Source: Comamonas suwonensis
GTDB lineage: Bacteria > Pseudomonadota > Gammaproteobacteria > Burkholderiales > Burkholderiaceae_C
Direction: 5' to 3'
Assembly (NCBI RefSeq): GCF_012844455.2
Contig: NZ_JABBCQ020000010.1
Location: 62,001 to 126,000 of the forward strand
Length of the DNA stretch: 64,000 bases
In this document: piece after piece, positions 15,379-22,350 of the stretch
How the letters are laid out: the number at the start of each line of letters is the position of its first letter
Position numbering within the stretch: position 1 is the first letter of the stretch
Made by a program: the position numbers and the translations under genes
The notes under the pieces: generated by a model
What the model saw: the letters and a program-made list of their open reading frames with translations, nothing else
What the model was told of the DNA's origin: nothing
Databases searched by the model: none

Positions 15379-15413
15379 ATACCTCCGAACCCATACCGGG
15401 TTGCGGAGGTTTT

Positions 15414-15713
15414 ATGCATTTGAATCCATTGGTAGCGCAGCTGGAGGCGCTACAAGAAGCCGAGCAATTCGTCGCCAGCTTTAAAGACGACGCAGCTCAG
15501 CAGCCCGCAGTCACCGAGCTGCTGACCAAGCTGCGCACCCAGATCCAGGTCACGCTGATTGCAATCGATACCCTGCGCGTGCAGATGGCCTGCCGCATCG
15601 CCAACAGCAACATCAGCGATTCTTGGGCAACTAAAAAGCTCTTTCAGTTTGAGCCTGGTCAGCCCGACGCCGACGCTGCGATCAAACCCCAAGAGCCGGG
15701 GGTGCAGCCATGA
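15414..15713 (+). CDS. Early-operon protein of unknown function
   Basis: 99 residues, helical: MHLNPLVAQLEALQEAEQFV, then VTELLTKLRTQIQVTLIAID and an acidic Pro-rich tail. A GGAGG ribosome site 6 bases upstream and the operators above mark it as first gene of the rightward early operon. No family recognised. Its stop overlaps the next start as ATGA. Confidence 0.72.
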   Translation: MHLNPLVAQLEALQEAEQFVASFKDDAAQQPAVTELLTKLRTQIQVTLIAIDTLRVQMACRIANSNISDSWATKKLFQFEPGQPDADAAIKPQEPGVQP

Positions 15714-16438
15714 GCAGCACTCCACTCACCGTCCAGGTCGACACGACCAAGCTCGACAAGGTACTGGAAGAGACCCAGCACAAACTGGCCCAGTACGCCG
15801 AGTTCAAAGCAGCGCAGCAGCTGGTGCTGCGCTTTTACGAATGGCAGTGTGGCCACCACGGCACACGCCCCAGAGACACCCCTGTCTCAAGCCCCGAACA
15901 GGCAGGCGAAATCCTGAAAGCAATGAGCCACTGCATCAGCCAGCCAGGCCATTTCTGCGCCTGGCTGATGGATGGCACGCACGCCATGTCTGCCTACGTG
16001 ACCGATGACTATGTTCGGGTGGGCGCAGGGGATTCCGAAATCTTCCCCCAGTGGTCATCCCTCGGATGGCAAGACGAGCGCCCTGTACTGGTTTACGGCA
16101 CCGAGGCCCAAATAGCCGAACTGCGCCACCCCGACAACGCCGAGGCTGTGAGCTGCATTTGGTTCTTTGACTCTCTTCCCGCGTGGGATGGAACGAGCTT
16201 CCTGGATGACAACGTCGCCACCACCACGCTGCGGCTGGAGGAGCTGGAAAACCTGATCCGCCCTAGGGAATGGCACGAGGCGGGCAGGCCAAACCAGTTC
16301 TCTCTGCCTCCTGTCCTCAAGTCCGCCGAATCCGCCCTCGAGGACGTGCGCCAAGAGCGCGCCAGCATCGCCGCCTGCAGCGACGTACAGACGCCTGTAC
16401 TAAGCACCGAATCCACCAACTCATCCGCTTCACTCTGA
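15710..16438 (+). CDS. Early-operon protein of unknown function
   Basis: 242 residues. N-terminal helical part (LDKVLEETQHKLAQYAEFKA), a region with Trp/Cys/His (FYEWQCGHHGTRP), a middle beta-rich domain (HAMSAYVTDDYVRVGAG, WFFDSLPAWDGTSFLDDN) and a helical end. Soluble, acidic. No family recognised; length and domain texture suggest a folded protein and not a remnant. ATGA overlap with the preceding gene. Confidence 0.68.
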   Translation: MSSTPLTVQVDTTKLDKVLEETQHKLAQYAEFKAAQQLVLRFYEWQCGHHGTRPRDTPVSSPEQAGEILKAMSHCISQPGHFCAWLMDGTHAMSAYVTDDYVRVGAGDSEIFPQWSSLGWQDERPVLVYGTEAQIAELRHPDNAEAVSCIWFFDSLPAWDGTSFLDDNVATTTLRLEELENLIRPREWHEAGRPNQFSLPPVLKSAESALEDVRQERASIAACSDVQTPVLSTESTNSSASL

Positions 16439-16450
16439 ACGAGGCCCAGC

Positions 16451-17089
16451 ATGACCCGCACCTCTCTTCCCGATCATGAAAACGCAATTCAGGGCCTGAT
16501 ACGCCAACTTGCTTGCGGCAATGAAGTCATCACTCAGCAACTACTGGACTGGATGGCAATACCGCTCCAGCACCCCGGCACCAAGCTGCGCAAAGGTCTG
16601 CTGCTCAATGGCTATGTGCAAAGCGGATCTCACTTGCTGGCGGAGATTCTTGAAGACGTGTACCACCACGCCGCCACTCGTGTATTTACACAACGTCTGC
16701 ACGACCCCTATTCCGCTTTCACACCTCACACGCAACTGCTTTCAATTTTTCATGACGGCACCGATTTGGATGCGAGAACTGAACGCAAGCGTTCGACCAA
16801 AGCCATCATCAAGGATCTGATCTCTGCGCCATACGTGCAGATCAAACGCGAGAGCTGCCTCGACGCTACATGCGTCAACCGCATGAACATCGTCTTTTCC
16901 TCGGGGTCTGTGGACTTTTTGGGTGACTCTTGTGATCGTCGATGGTTTGTTGTCCAGGCCAAAAATCATCTAAGGCTGACAAAGAGCGATGACCTTTTGC
17001 TGTCCTTCTCTCAGCGTCTTGAGCGTGCCATCGGACTAAAGAACATCTTGAAGGCTCACCAGGTCTCTGACGCATTGGAGGCCGTATGA
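16451..17089 (+). CDS. Walker-motif-less paralogue of the phage D5-like helicase
   Basis: 212 residues aligning by eye with the helicase core encoded at 9413-11080. Shared blocks: WMAIPLQHPGTKLRKGLLLNG (35-54) against WLAYPLQHPGAKMRSSVVMHG; ISAPYVQIK (124-132) against ITSPTVQIN; NRMNIVF (143-149) against NHMNIVF; and arginine-finger DRRWFVV (162-168) against DRRYLVV. The P-loop is GYVQSGSH (54-61) where the helicase has GDEGAGKN, so the catalytic Lys is Ser, and the Walker B acid pair is lost. It lacks the N- and C-terminal regions. Start has a GAGG site. The frame is intact with coupled neighbours, so it is probably a maintained protein, perhaps a subunit or inhibitor of the helicase ring. 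Confidence 0.82.
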   Translation: MTRTSLPDHENAIQGLIRQLACGNEVITQQLLDWMAIPLQHPGTKLRKGLLLNGYVQSGSHLLAEILEDVYHHAATRVFTQRLHDPYSAFTPHTQLLSIFHDGTDLDARTERKRSTKAIIKDLISAPYVQIKRESCLDATCVNRMNIVFSSGSVDFLGDSCDRRWFVVQAKNHLRLTKSDDLLLSFSQRLERAIGLKNILKAHQVSDALEAV

Positions 17090-17223
17090 CCCAGCTCTAC
17101 AAAGTCCTGCGCCCTGGCGCTCGCCCCTATTACGGCGAGTACACCTCGGCCTGCGTGGCCATCCTCCTGGCTCAGTGCCTCTTTGGCATCCACAGCGCCC
17201 AAGCAAAGCCGGTGCAGCCATGA
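17086..17223 (+). CDS. Tiny early-operon protein
   Basis: 45 residues, MTQLYKVLRPGARPYYGEYT, then a hydrophobic stretch ACVAILLAQCLFGIHSAQA and a short tail. Both ends overlap neighbours as ATGA, which is the main support. Could be a small membrane protein. No family recognised. Confidence 0.5.
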   Translation: MTQLYKVLRPGARPYYGEYTSACVAILLAQCLFGIHSAQAKPVQP

Positions 17224-17399
17224 ACAGCCGCCCTACTCACTTCATCACTCGGTACGACACTGCTAACGCGCAAGAGTTGCGCCGCCAGCGCCGCGTAGTG
17301 CTGGGCATGACTGCCGCGCTTGCGCTGCTGCTGGCCCTGACGGTCACAGCACCCTTCTGGGCTTCGCTCTATATCTGCCTGCGCTGGGGGTGCCTGTGA
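17220..17399 (+). CDS. Small single-pass membrane protein
   Basis: 59 residues: basic N-terminus (DTANAQELRRQRRVV) then one strong membrane segment (about 30-52, LGMTAALALLLALTVTAPFW) and a short end ICLRWGCL. ATG 17220 overlaps the previous stop; its own stop shares a base with the next ATG (TGATG). N-in topology is likely from the positive residues. Function unknown. Confidence 0.55.
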   Translation: MNSRPTHFITRYDTANAQELRRQRRVVLGMTAALALLLALTVTAPFWASLYICLRWGCL

Positions 17400-17725
17400 T
17401 GGACACCTCAGCCACCGCCGACATGCAGCTGCGCATCAAGGGCGTGGTGACGGACTGCATTTGTCGCACCACGACCACCGGCCACGCCCAGCTCGAAATC
17501 AAGCTGGCAGCACCCGGCCAGCAGTTGGTGCGCGCCATTCACACCTATCCCAACAAAAGTCCGGCCAGCCACCACGCGGCAAGCCATCTGGCCCGCCAGC
17601 TCAAGGGCAAGCAGGCCGAGCTGTATGCCACTGACCCACGCTTTGCACGCCAGCGCCTGGACTGCACAGCCCACCACATTGCCTTTGAACCCTCTACGCC
17701 CGAGCGCAAGGACATTCACTCATGA
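17399..17725 (+). CDS. Early-operon protein of unknown function
   Basis: 108 residues from ATG 17399 (TGATG overlap; an in-frame ATG at 17390 is possible). Starts MDTSATADMQLRIKGVVTDC, contains ICRTTTTGHAQLEIKLAAPG and a His-rich SHHAASHLARQL. The N-terminal strand pattern is OB-fold-like in feel, raising a single-stranded DNA-binding or nucleic-acid role, but this is only an impression. Confidence 0.55.
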   Translation: MDTSATADMQLRIKGVVTDCICRTTTTGHAQLEIKLAAPGQQLVRAIHTYPNKSPASHHAASHLARQLKGKQAELYATDPRFARQRLDCTAHHIAFEPSTPERKDIHS

Positions 17726-18009
17726 GCCGCAGCAACCTAAAGCCCATCAACATGGCCGCCCATTTTGGTGCCAGCAAGCGCGGCCAGTCGCCGCTGGCAA
17801 AGCCCGAGCCCAGCGCCAAGGCCTTGCACCAGCGCCGCCAGGAAGAGCGCCTGCAGGTGGCAACAGCCCCCATTCGCAACGGAACGACCCGCGAAACCTA
17901 TACCGGCGGCGAGCTGATGCAAAGCACCCGCGCTGGAGCGACGGACGCCTTGCGCCTGCCAAGCGTGCTGATGGGCCAGCGCACCCACCGCAAGGACAGC
18001 CAGCAATGA
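17722..18009 (+). CDS. Small basic early-operon protein
   Basis: 95 residues, strongly basic and probably disordered: MSRSNLKPINMAAHFGASKR and ALHQRRQEERLQVATAPIRN. Overlaps both neighbours as ATGA. Composition fits an RNA- or DNA-binding accessory protein. No family recognised. Confidence 0.55.
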   Translation: MSRSNLKPINMAAHFGASKRGQSPLAKPEPSAKALHQRRQEERLQVATAPIRNGTTRETYTGGELMQSTRAGATDALRLPSVLMGQRTHRKDSQQ

Positions 18010-18230
18010 GCACCGGGCGCTGCAAGAGCTGCCAGCTTTGGCAACCCGAATCCACACCGCCGCGCATGCTGCAGCAGGGCTATGCCAGCTGCAAGCGCCT
18101 GAAGGTGAGCTGGCGCTTTGTCAGCGCCGAGAGCCACTGCCCGCATTACACAGAGCTGCCCGCCGACCAGGTCGAGGCCCGCCGCGCCGCTGCCGCTGCA
18201 GCCATCAAGCAAATGAAGGGAGCCAAGTAA
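18006..18230 (+). CDS. Small Cys-rich (putative zinc) protein
   Basis: 74 residues, MSTGRCKSCQLWQPESTPPR, with Cys pairs CKSC at 6-9 and further Cys in YASCKRL and ESHCPHY, consistent with one zinc site, followed by a helical Ala/Arg tail. ATG 18006 overlaps the upstream stop; its stop shares an A with the ParB-like start (TAATG). No named family, though similar Cys-rich small proteins occur in phage early regions. Confidence 0.58.
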   Translation: MSTGRCKSCQLWQPESTPPRMLQQGYASCKRLKVSWRFVSAESHCPHYTELPADQVEARRAAAAAAIKQMKGAK

Positions 18231-20395
18231 TGGCAACCAAAGACCCACTAATCGACCGCGAAGTCGTCATCAATCAGGACGCAACCACCAACAAGGGCAA
18301 CCCGCTTCCGCAGGCGGGCCTAAAAGCCAAGGTGGTGGGCAAGACGCCCAACGGCCGCCAGTACCAACTGGACTGCGACGGCGCACTGGTCAACCTGCCG
18401 ATGGCCGATTTCACGCTGATGACGCTGGACGGCGTCATGCCCCAGCTCAAGGCCACGGCAGGCGAAGCCGAGCAGCCCCAGGCCGCGCTGCACCAGTTTG
18501 CGCCCAGCCGCACCAACCGCACCGTGGTCGAGAACGACGAGCTGCACGCGCTGGCCGCCACCATTAAGGCCTATGGCGTGCTGCAGCCCATCATCGTGCG
18601 CAAGCTGCCGCATGAACGACTGCAGGACACCTTCGAGAACCCCGAAACGCGTAAGGCCGCCTATGAAATCATCGCGGGCGAGCGCCGCTGGCGCGCTGCG
18701 GCCATTGCCGGGCTGCGCACCATTCCCTACCTGCTGCGCAACGCCGAAGGGCTGGAGGCGCTGCAGATCCAGCTGATCGAGAATCTGCACCGCCAAGACC
18801 TGAACCCGCTGGAGGAAGCCCATGGCCTGCATCGCCTGATTGAAGAGTTCAGCCTGACCCGCGAAGCCGCCGCAGATGCCATTGGCAAGGGCCGCAGCCA
18901 TGTCTATGAGACGCTGCGCCTGCTGTCGCTGTCACCCAAGGCCATGGCCGCGCTGAAGGAAGGCCGCATGCCCCGCAGCCTGGCACTGCTGGTGCTGCAG
19001 CGCCCCACGCTAGCCATGCAGGAAGAATTTACCGAGCGTGTGCTGACAGGCGGTGCAGACGGCGGCACCATGAGTCTGCGCAGCGCGCAAGACCTTGCCC
19101 GCCGCAACTACATGACCGAGCTGGACAAGGCTCCGTTCGACCTGACGGACGCCCTGCTCTGCCCCCAGGCCGGTGCCTGCACCCACTGCCCCAAGCGCAC
19201 AGGTGCCACGCCCGAGCTGTGGGACAAGCAAGGCCCGGACGCCTGCACCGACACCACCTGCTTTGCCGAAAAGAAAGAGGCCCACCTAGCCCGCGTGAAG
19301 GCCGACGCCGTGCAAGCCGGTCGCCAGATCATCAGCGGCAAGGCAGCGCGCGACATCATGCCGACTGAGACTGGCTCCATGCGCGGCTATATCGCGCTGG
19401 ACAAGGCGAGCCAGGGCAGCAAGGCCGAAACTCGCCAGGTGCTGGGCCAGGAAGTCCCCGCCAGCCGCGTGGTGCTGATCGAGACCCCCAGTGGCAGCTT
19501 TACCGAAGCCGTGCCCGTGCACGCCGCCAGCGAGGCAGTGCAGGAAAAGGCACAGGAAGCCAAGACAGCACCCAAGGCGGACAAGCCCAAGGGCAAGGAA
19601 GCACAAGCCCCCGCGCCCGACCGCGCCACGCTGCAGGCCGAATACGAACGCCGCTGGCGTGAGAGGGCTGTCACAGCCACGATCGCCGGGCTGGCCACAT
19701 GCCCTGATGAGGCCGTGGACTACCTGCCATCGTGGATCTCGCTGCATGTGCTGGAAAAGCTGGCCGCAGACGTCCCCAAGGCGCAGTTGATGGCCATCTT
19801 TGACATCGCCGATGACAAGTACTACGACGATGCGCTTTCTGAAGCGCTGTCCAACGCCTCAGAAGCGCCGCTACCAGCCAAGTTGATCACCATCATGCAG
19901 ATGGTCTGCACCCAGGACCTGAGGACCGACAAGCCCACCGTCTTCTACTACCTAGAAGAGCTGCAGAACCTGGCCGAATTCCACCTGGAAGGCATACAGA
20001 ACCAGGTGCAAGTCGAGATGAAGACCGAAGCCGCACAGCGCGCAGGCAAGACACCGGCCAAGTCCACAGGCAAGAAGCCCGAGCCCAAGGTCAAGCAACA
20101 GGAAGCCAGCGCGGCTATCGCCAAGGCCATGCAGGCTGCTGAAGCCCAGCAAACCAACGGCTTTCAGGAGCTGCAGAAGGTTCGCATTCTGCGAGATCTG
20201 CGCGGCCCCGGCGGCCAGTTGCTGCCCACCAAAGACCGGATCGCATACATCACCGAAAAGATGGGAGACCGCACCTGGTGGCTGGAGCTGCCGCAAGACC
20301 CCCACGTATCGCTAGATGACATGGACGCCGCTATGCGCTGGCAGCCGAGCGCCGATTACACCGAAATCCAGGCACTGGAAGAAAGCGAGGCCTAA
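18230..20395 (+). CDS. Large ParB-like nuclease/partition-type DNA-binding protein
   Basis: 721 residues. ParB N-domain at about 88-170: FAPSRTNRTVVENDELHALA, YGVLQPIIVR, and box II EIIAGERRWRAAAIAGL (147-163). The central HTH (about 190-255) includes SLTREAAADAIGKGRSHVYE. A Cys cluster follows (CPQAGACTHCPKR, then CTDTTCF), then a long helical C-terminal half with Lys/Pro-rich linkers. It is much larger than chromosomal ParB (about 290-300). ParB-domain proteins bind centromere-like sites and act as CTP switches or nucleases. No ParA is seen. A role in phage DNA segregation, replication control or transcription is possible. Confidence 0.88.
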   Translation: MATKDPLIDREVVINQDATTNKGNPLPQAGLKAKVVGKTPNGRQYQLDCDGALVNLPMADFTLMTLDGVMPQLKATAGEAEQPQAALHQFAPSRTNRTVVENDELHALAATIKAYGVLQPIIVRKLPHERLQDTFENPETRKAAYEIIAGERRWRAAAIAGLRTIPYLLRNAEGLEALQIQLIENLHRQDLNPLEEAHGLHRLIEEFSLTREAAADAIGKGRSHVYETLRLLSLSPKAMAALKEGRMPRSLALLVLQRPTLAMQEEFTERVLTGGADGGTMSLRSAQDLARRNYMTELDKAPFDLTDALLCPQAGACTHCPKRTGATPELWDKQGPDACTDTTCFAEKKEAHLARVKADAVQAGRQIISGKAARDIMPTETGSMRGYIALDKASQGSKAETRQVLGQEVPASRVVLIETPSGSFTEAVPVHAASEAVQEKAQEAKTAPKADKPKGKEAQAPAPDRATLQAEYERRWRERAVTATIAGLATCPDEAVDYLPSWISLHVLEKLAADVPKAQLMAIFDIADDKYYDDALSEALSNASEAPLPAKLITIMQMVCTQDLRTDKPTVFYYLEELQNLAEFHLEGIQNQVQVEMKTEAAQRAGKTPAKSTGKKPEPKVKQQEASAAIAKAMQAAEAQQTNGFQELQKVRILRDLRGPGGQLLPTKDRIAYITEKMGDRTWWLELPQDPHVSLDDMDAAMRWQPSADYTEIQALEESEA

Positions 20396-20398
20396 GAA

Positions 20399-20836
20399 AT
20401 GATCCCCGCACTGAGCATTCGCCAGCCCTGGGCCTGGCTCATCGTCAACGGCCACAAAGACATAGAAAACCGCGACTGGCCCACCAACTTTCGCGGCCGC
20501 CTGCTCATCCACGCAGGTCTGACCATGACCCGCGCCTACTACGACCAGGTCGTGCAGGAGCTGGACGGCATGGGCCTGCTGCCCGCAGACCTTCCCGCCT
20601 TTGAAGATCTGCAGCGCGGCGGGTTTGTCGGCTGGACGCATGTGGTCGGCTGCGTGCAGGAGTCCAGCTCGAAGTGGAAGCAGGAAGGCAGCTGGGGCTT
20701 TGTGCTGCGCGACAGCCGCCCAATCCCTTTTCACCCCTGGAAGGGAAAGCTCCAGTTCTTCAACGTGCCCAACGATGTGTTTTCAGGCGAAGAGCAGCGA
20801 CTTGCTCATGTGAAAGAAGAGAGGGCCACCACATGA
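20399..20836 (+). CDS. ASCH-domain protein
   Basis: 145 residues, MIPALSIRQPWAWLIVNGHK followed by DIENRDWPTNFRGRLLIHAG, the usual ASCH N-terminus, and later GGFVGWTHVVGCVQ and WGFVLRDSRPIPFHPWKGKL. ASCH proteins have a PUA-like fold and bind RNA or modified nucleobases; phage versions are common near early genes. It starts 3 bases after the ParB-like stop and overlaps the next gene as ATGA. Specific ligand unknown. Confidence 0.88.
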   Translation: MIPALSIRQPWAWLIVNGHKDIENRDWPTNFRGRLLIHAGLTMTRAYYDQVVQELDGMGLLPADLPAFEDLQRGGFVGWTHVVGCVQESSSKWKQEGSWGFVLRDSRPIPFHPWKGKLQFFNVPNDVFSGEEQRLAHVKEERATT

Positions 20837-21087
20837 ACACGCACTTCGCATTGCTGGCCAAATTCGGCGACGTCAATATTCCACTGGATAAGGTCTGCAA
20901 AGACTTCTTCGGAATGGAGCCAAAAAAAGCAAATGAGCGCGCATGCCGCCAGGATTTGCCAGTGCCTACATATAAGTTAGGCGGTTCACGTAGCCCTTGG
21001 CTGGTAGATGCAATCAAGCTGGCCGAATACATCGACAGGAAAAAAATCGAAGCAGAAAACGACTGGCATCGTATTCACACTGCTTGA
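20833..21087 (+). CDS. PrtN-like (pyocin activator family) protein next to integrase
   Basis: 84 residues, MNTHFALLAKFGDVNIPLDK, then KDFFGMEPKKANERACRQDL and YKLGGSRSPWLVDAIKLAEYID, matching the short PrtN-type DNA-binding proteins. In Pseudomonas PrtN activates pyocin genes; prophage relatives next to integrases may act as excision or late-gene regulators. It is the last gene of the rightward early operon and its 3' end overlaps the convergent integrase by 13 bases. Excisionase function is inferred from position. Confidence 0.78.
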   Translation: MNTHFALLAKFGDVNIPLDKVCKDFFGMEPKKANERACRQDLPVPTYKLGGSRSPWLVDAIKLAEYIDRKKIEAENDWHRIHTA

Positions 21088-22133
21088 CGCTCGGGGACGT
21101 TCTCAGCCTTTAAATGCGTGTAGCGCTTCAATGTTGCCCACGATTCATGCAATGTGAACTGCGCAACCTCTTGAATGCTATACCCGCGCTCAAACAAGCG
21201 GCTTGTCGCCTCATGGCGCAAGTCGTGAAAATGCAAGTCTTCCAAACCCAAAACTTGGCAAGCTCGGGTAAACGCCGAACCAACGCTCTTAGGGTTGTAC
21301 GGAAACACATATTCGCTAGTTCGCGGTTGCAGCTGGATGATCTCCAAGGCCTCTTTCAAGATACGAAAGTCGCGCCGATTTCCTGTTTTTTGCGTTGGGT
21401 GCTTTACATCATCAAGCCAACCAATCCGCTTATCAAAATCCACATCCACCCATTTCAAGCGGCATATTTCTTCCTGTCGCCGTGCAGATAAAAGAGCAAA
21501 GCTAAAAATAACTGCCATCGGTATTTGCGCACGATTATCTCGGCTTCCGAAATAAGCATGCAGCTCTTCCTCTTCCACCTTGTTTAACCGGCGCTTGCGC
21601 TGCACAGGCTTAGAGATCGTCTTGGTGCGCAACAACTCTTGCTTGGCAGCGGTCACTGCGGCCAACGGCTGAGCAATGTCAAACATAGCATGTCCAGATA
21701 AGAATGCCTGACGCAGCCACACAATGTCGTTAAGCACAGTTGCTGGTCCAGCACCATCAACCACGCGACGACGCTTGGCGTACTCAATCAAATCAGCAGT
21801 CGTCAACAAGCGCGCGTCTTTGCTAGCCAGCCCTCCTTCTCTCAACCGCTTGATATCTGAGGTCTTGGAGCGCCCCCACACTGTCACACCTTTGGCTTGC
21901 TGCACGTAGTAATCCAGCAGATCGCCCACCGTCACTTTATTTCGCCCCAACTCCCCACGGGCTCTGGCCTCTTGCAAGCTGGCTTCACGCTTGGTCAGCC
22001 AGGCCTGGGCCAAAGCCTTCTTTGTGAAAGTTTGAGCTTCTGTGTGCACAATTACGCCGTTTTCTTTAAGGCGAATCTGCGCCGTGTAAGCCTCCGTGCC
22101 GTCCGCACGTTTCCTCTTTGAAATAGTTCCCAT
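21075..22133 (-). CDS. int: Tyrosine-recombinase integrase (dusA-targeting)
   Basis: 352 residues from ATG 22133, MGTISKRKRADGTEAYTAQI. Arm-binding domain 1-60, core-binding domain about 65-165, catalytic domain about 180-345 with Arg218/219 (SARRQEEICRLKW), His303-x-x-Arg306 (HDLRHEATSRLF) and nucleophile Tyr338 (LKRYTHL). It lies next to the attachment site at dusA and reads away from it. A longer frame to 22169 has an ATG but the MGTISKRKR start fits the family. Base composition is more AT-rich than neighbouring host genes. Confidence 0.95.
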   Translation of the reverse strand: MGTISKRKRADGTEAYTAQIRLKENGVIVHTEAQTFTKKALAQAWLTKREASLQEARARGELGRNKVTVGDLLDYYVQQAKGVTVWGRSKTSDIKRLREGGLASKDARLLTTADLIEYAKRRRVVDGAGPATVLNDIVWLRQAFLSGHAMFDIAQPLAAVTAAKQELLRTKTISKPVQRKRRLNKVEEEELHAYFGSRDNRAQIPMAVIFSFALLSARRQEEICRLKWVDVDFDKRIGWLDDVKHPTQKTGNRRDFRILKEALEIIQLQPRTSEYVFPYNPKSVGSAFTRACQVLGLEDLHFHDLRHEATSRLFERGYSIQEVAQFTLHESWATLKRYTHLKAENVPERQAV

Positions 22134-22140
22134 GATGTCA

Positions 22141-22233
22141 GTGCTACAAGCCTTTGGCGTAGCACTCACTGTAGCACCGCTAGGCGAAACAGGGGGTTTT
22201 TCGGGGTGTTTTGGGGTGCTATATCGGTGCTAC
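22141..22233. repeat. Five GTGCTAC/GTAGCAC repeats, probable integrase arm or control sites
   Basis: GTGCTAC at 22141 and 22227, GTGCTA at 22216, GTAGCAC at 22159 and 22171. They fill the gap between integrase and attachment site, where arm-type sites and the integrase promoter are expected. Confidence 0.65.
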
Positions 22234-22252
22234 GGACAGGCATTTTGAAGCC

Positions 22253-22350
22253 ATGAACAAGCAAATAACACAAACAAATCAACAAGATAGCAGCATGTGG
22301 CGCATGTCAGTTGCGCCAATGATGGACTGGACAGATAAACACTGCCGCTA
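22253..22350. other. Prophage-host junction within the 5' end of dusA (attachment site region)
   Basis: The first 15 codons of the dusA frame (22253-22297) are AT-rich and unrelated to conserved DusA; conservation starts at [20 protein letters not shown]. The crossover is therefore placed within about 22298-22350, probably near 22311-22350 (encoding [13 protein letters not shown]). Exact core cannot be fixed without the other attachment site. Confidence 0.7.

Larger units (their letters stand above)
1..22310. mobile_element. Lambda-like prophage, right part, inserted in dusA
   Basis: A contiguous block of phage genes: capsid, portal, gpW, terminase, primase/helicase, Cro/repressor switch, early operon and tyrosine integrase. 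It ends inside the 5' end of dusA. The order of the head genes (small terminase, large terminase, gpW, portal, protease with nested scaffold, decoration, capsid) follows lambda. The left part with tail and lysis genes lies outside the window, so completeness and inducibility cannot be judged. All genes seen here are open and closely packed with stop/start overlaps, which argues against advanced decay. The right boundary is inferred from the dusA reading frame; the matching left attachment site is not visible. Confidence 0.93.

Noticed and set aside
22134..22350. tRNA gene as attachment site
   Set aside because: No tRNA fold is present; the junction is inside the dusA reading frame.
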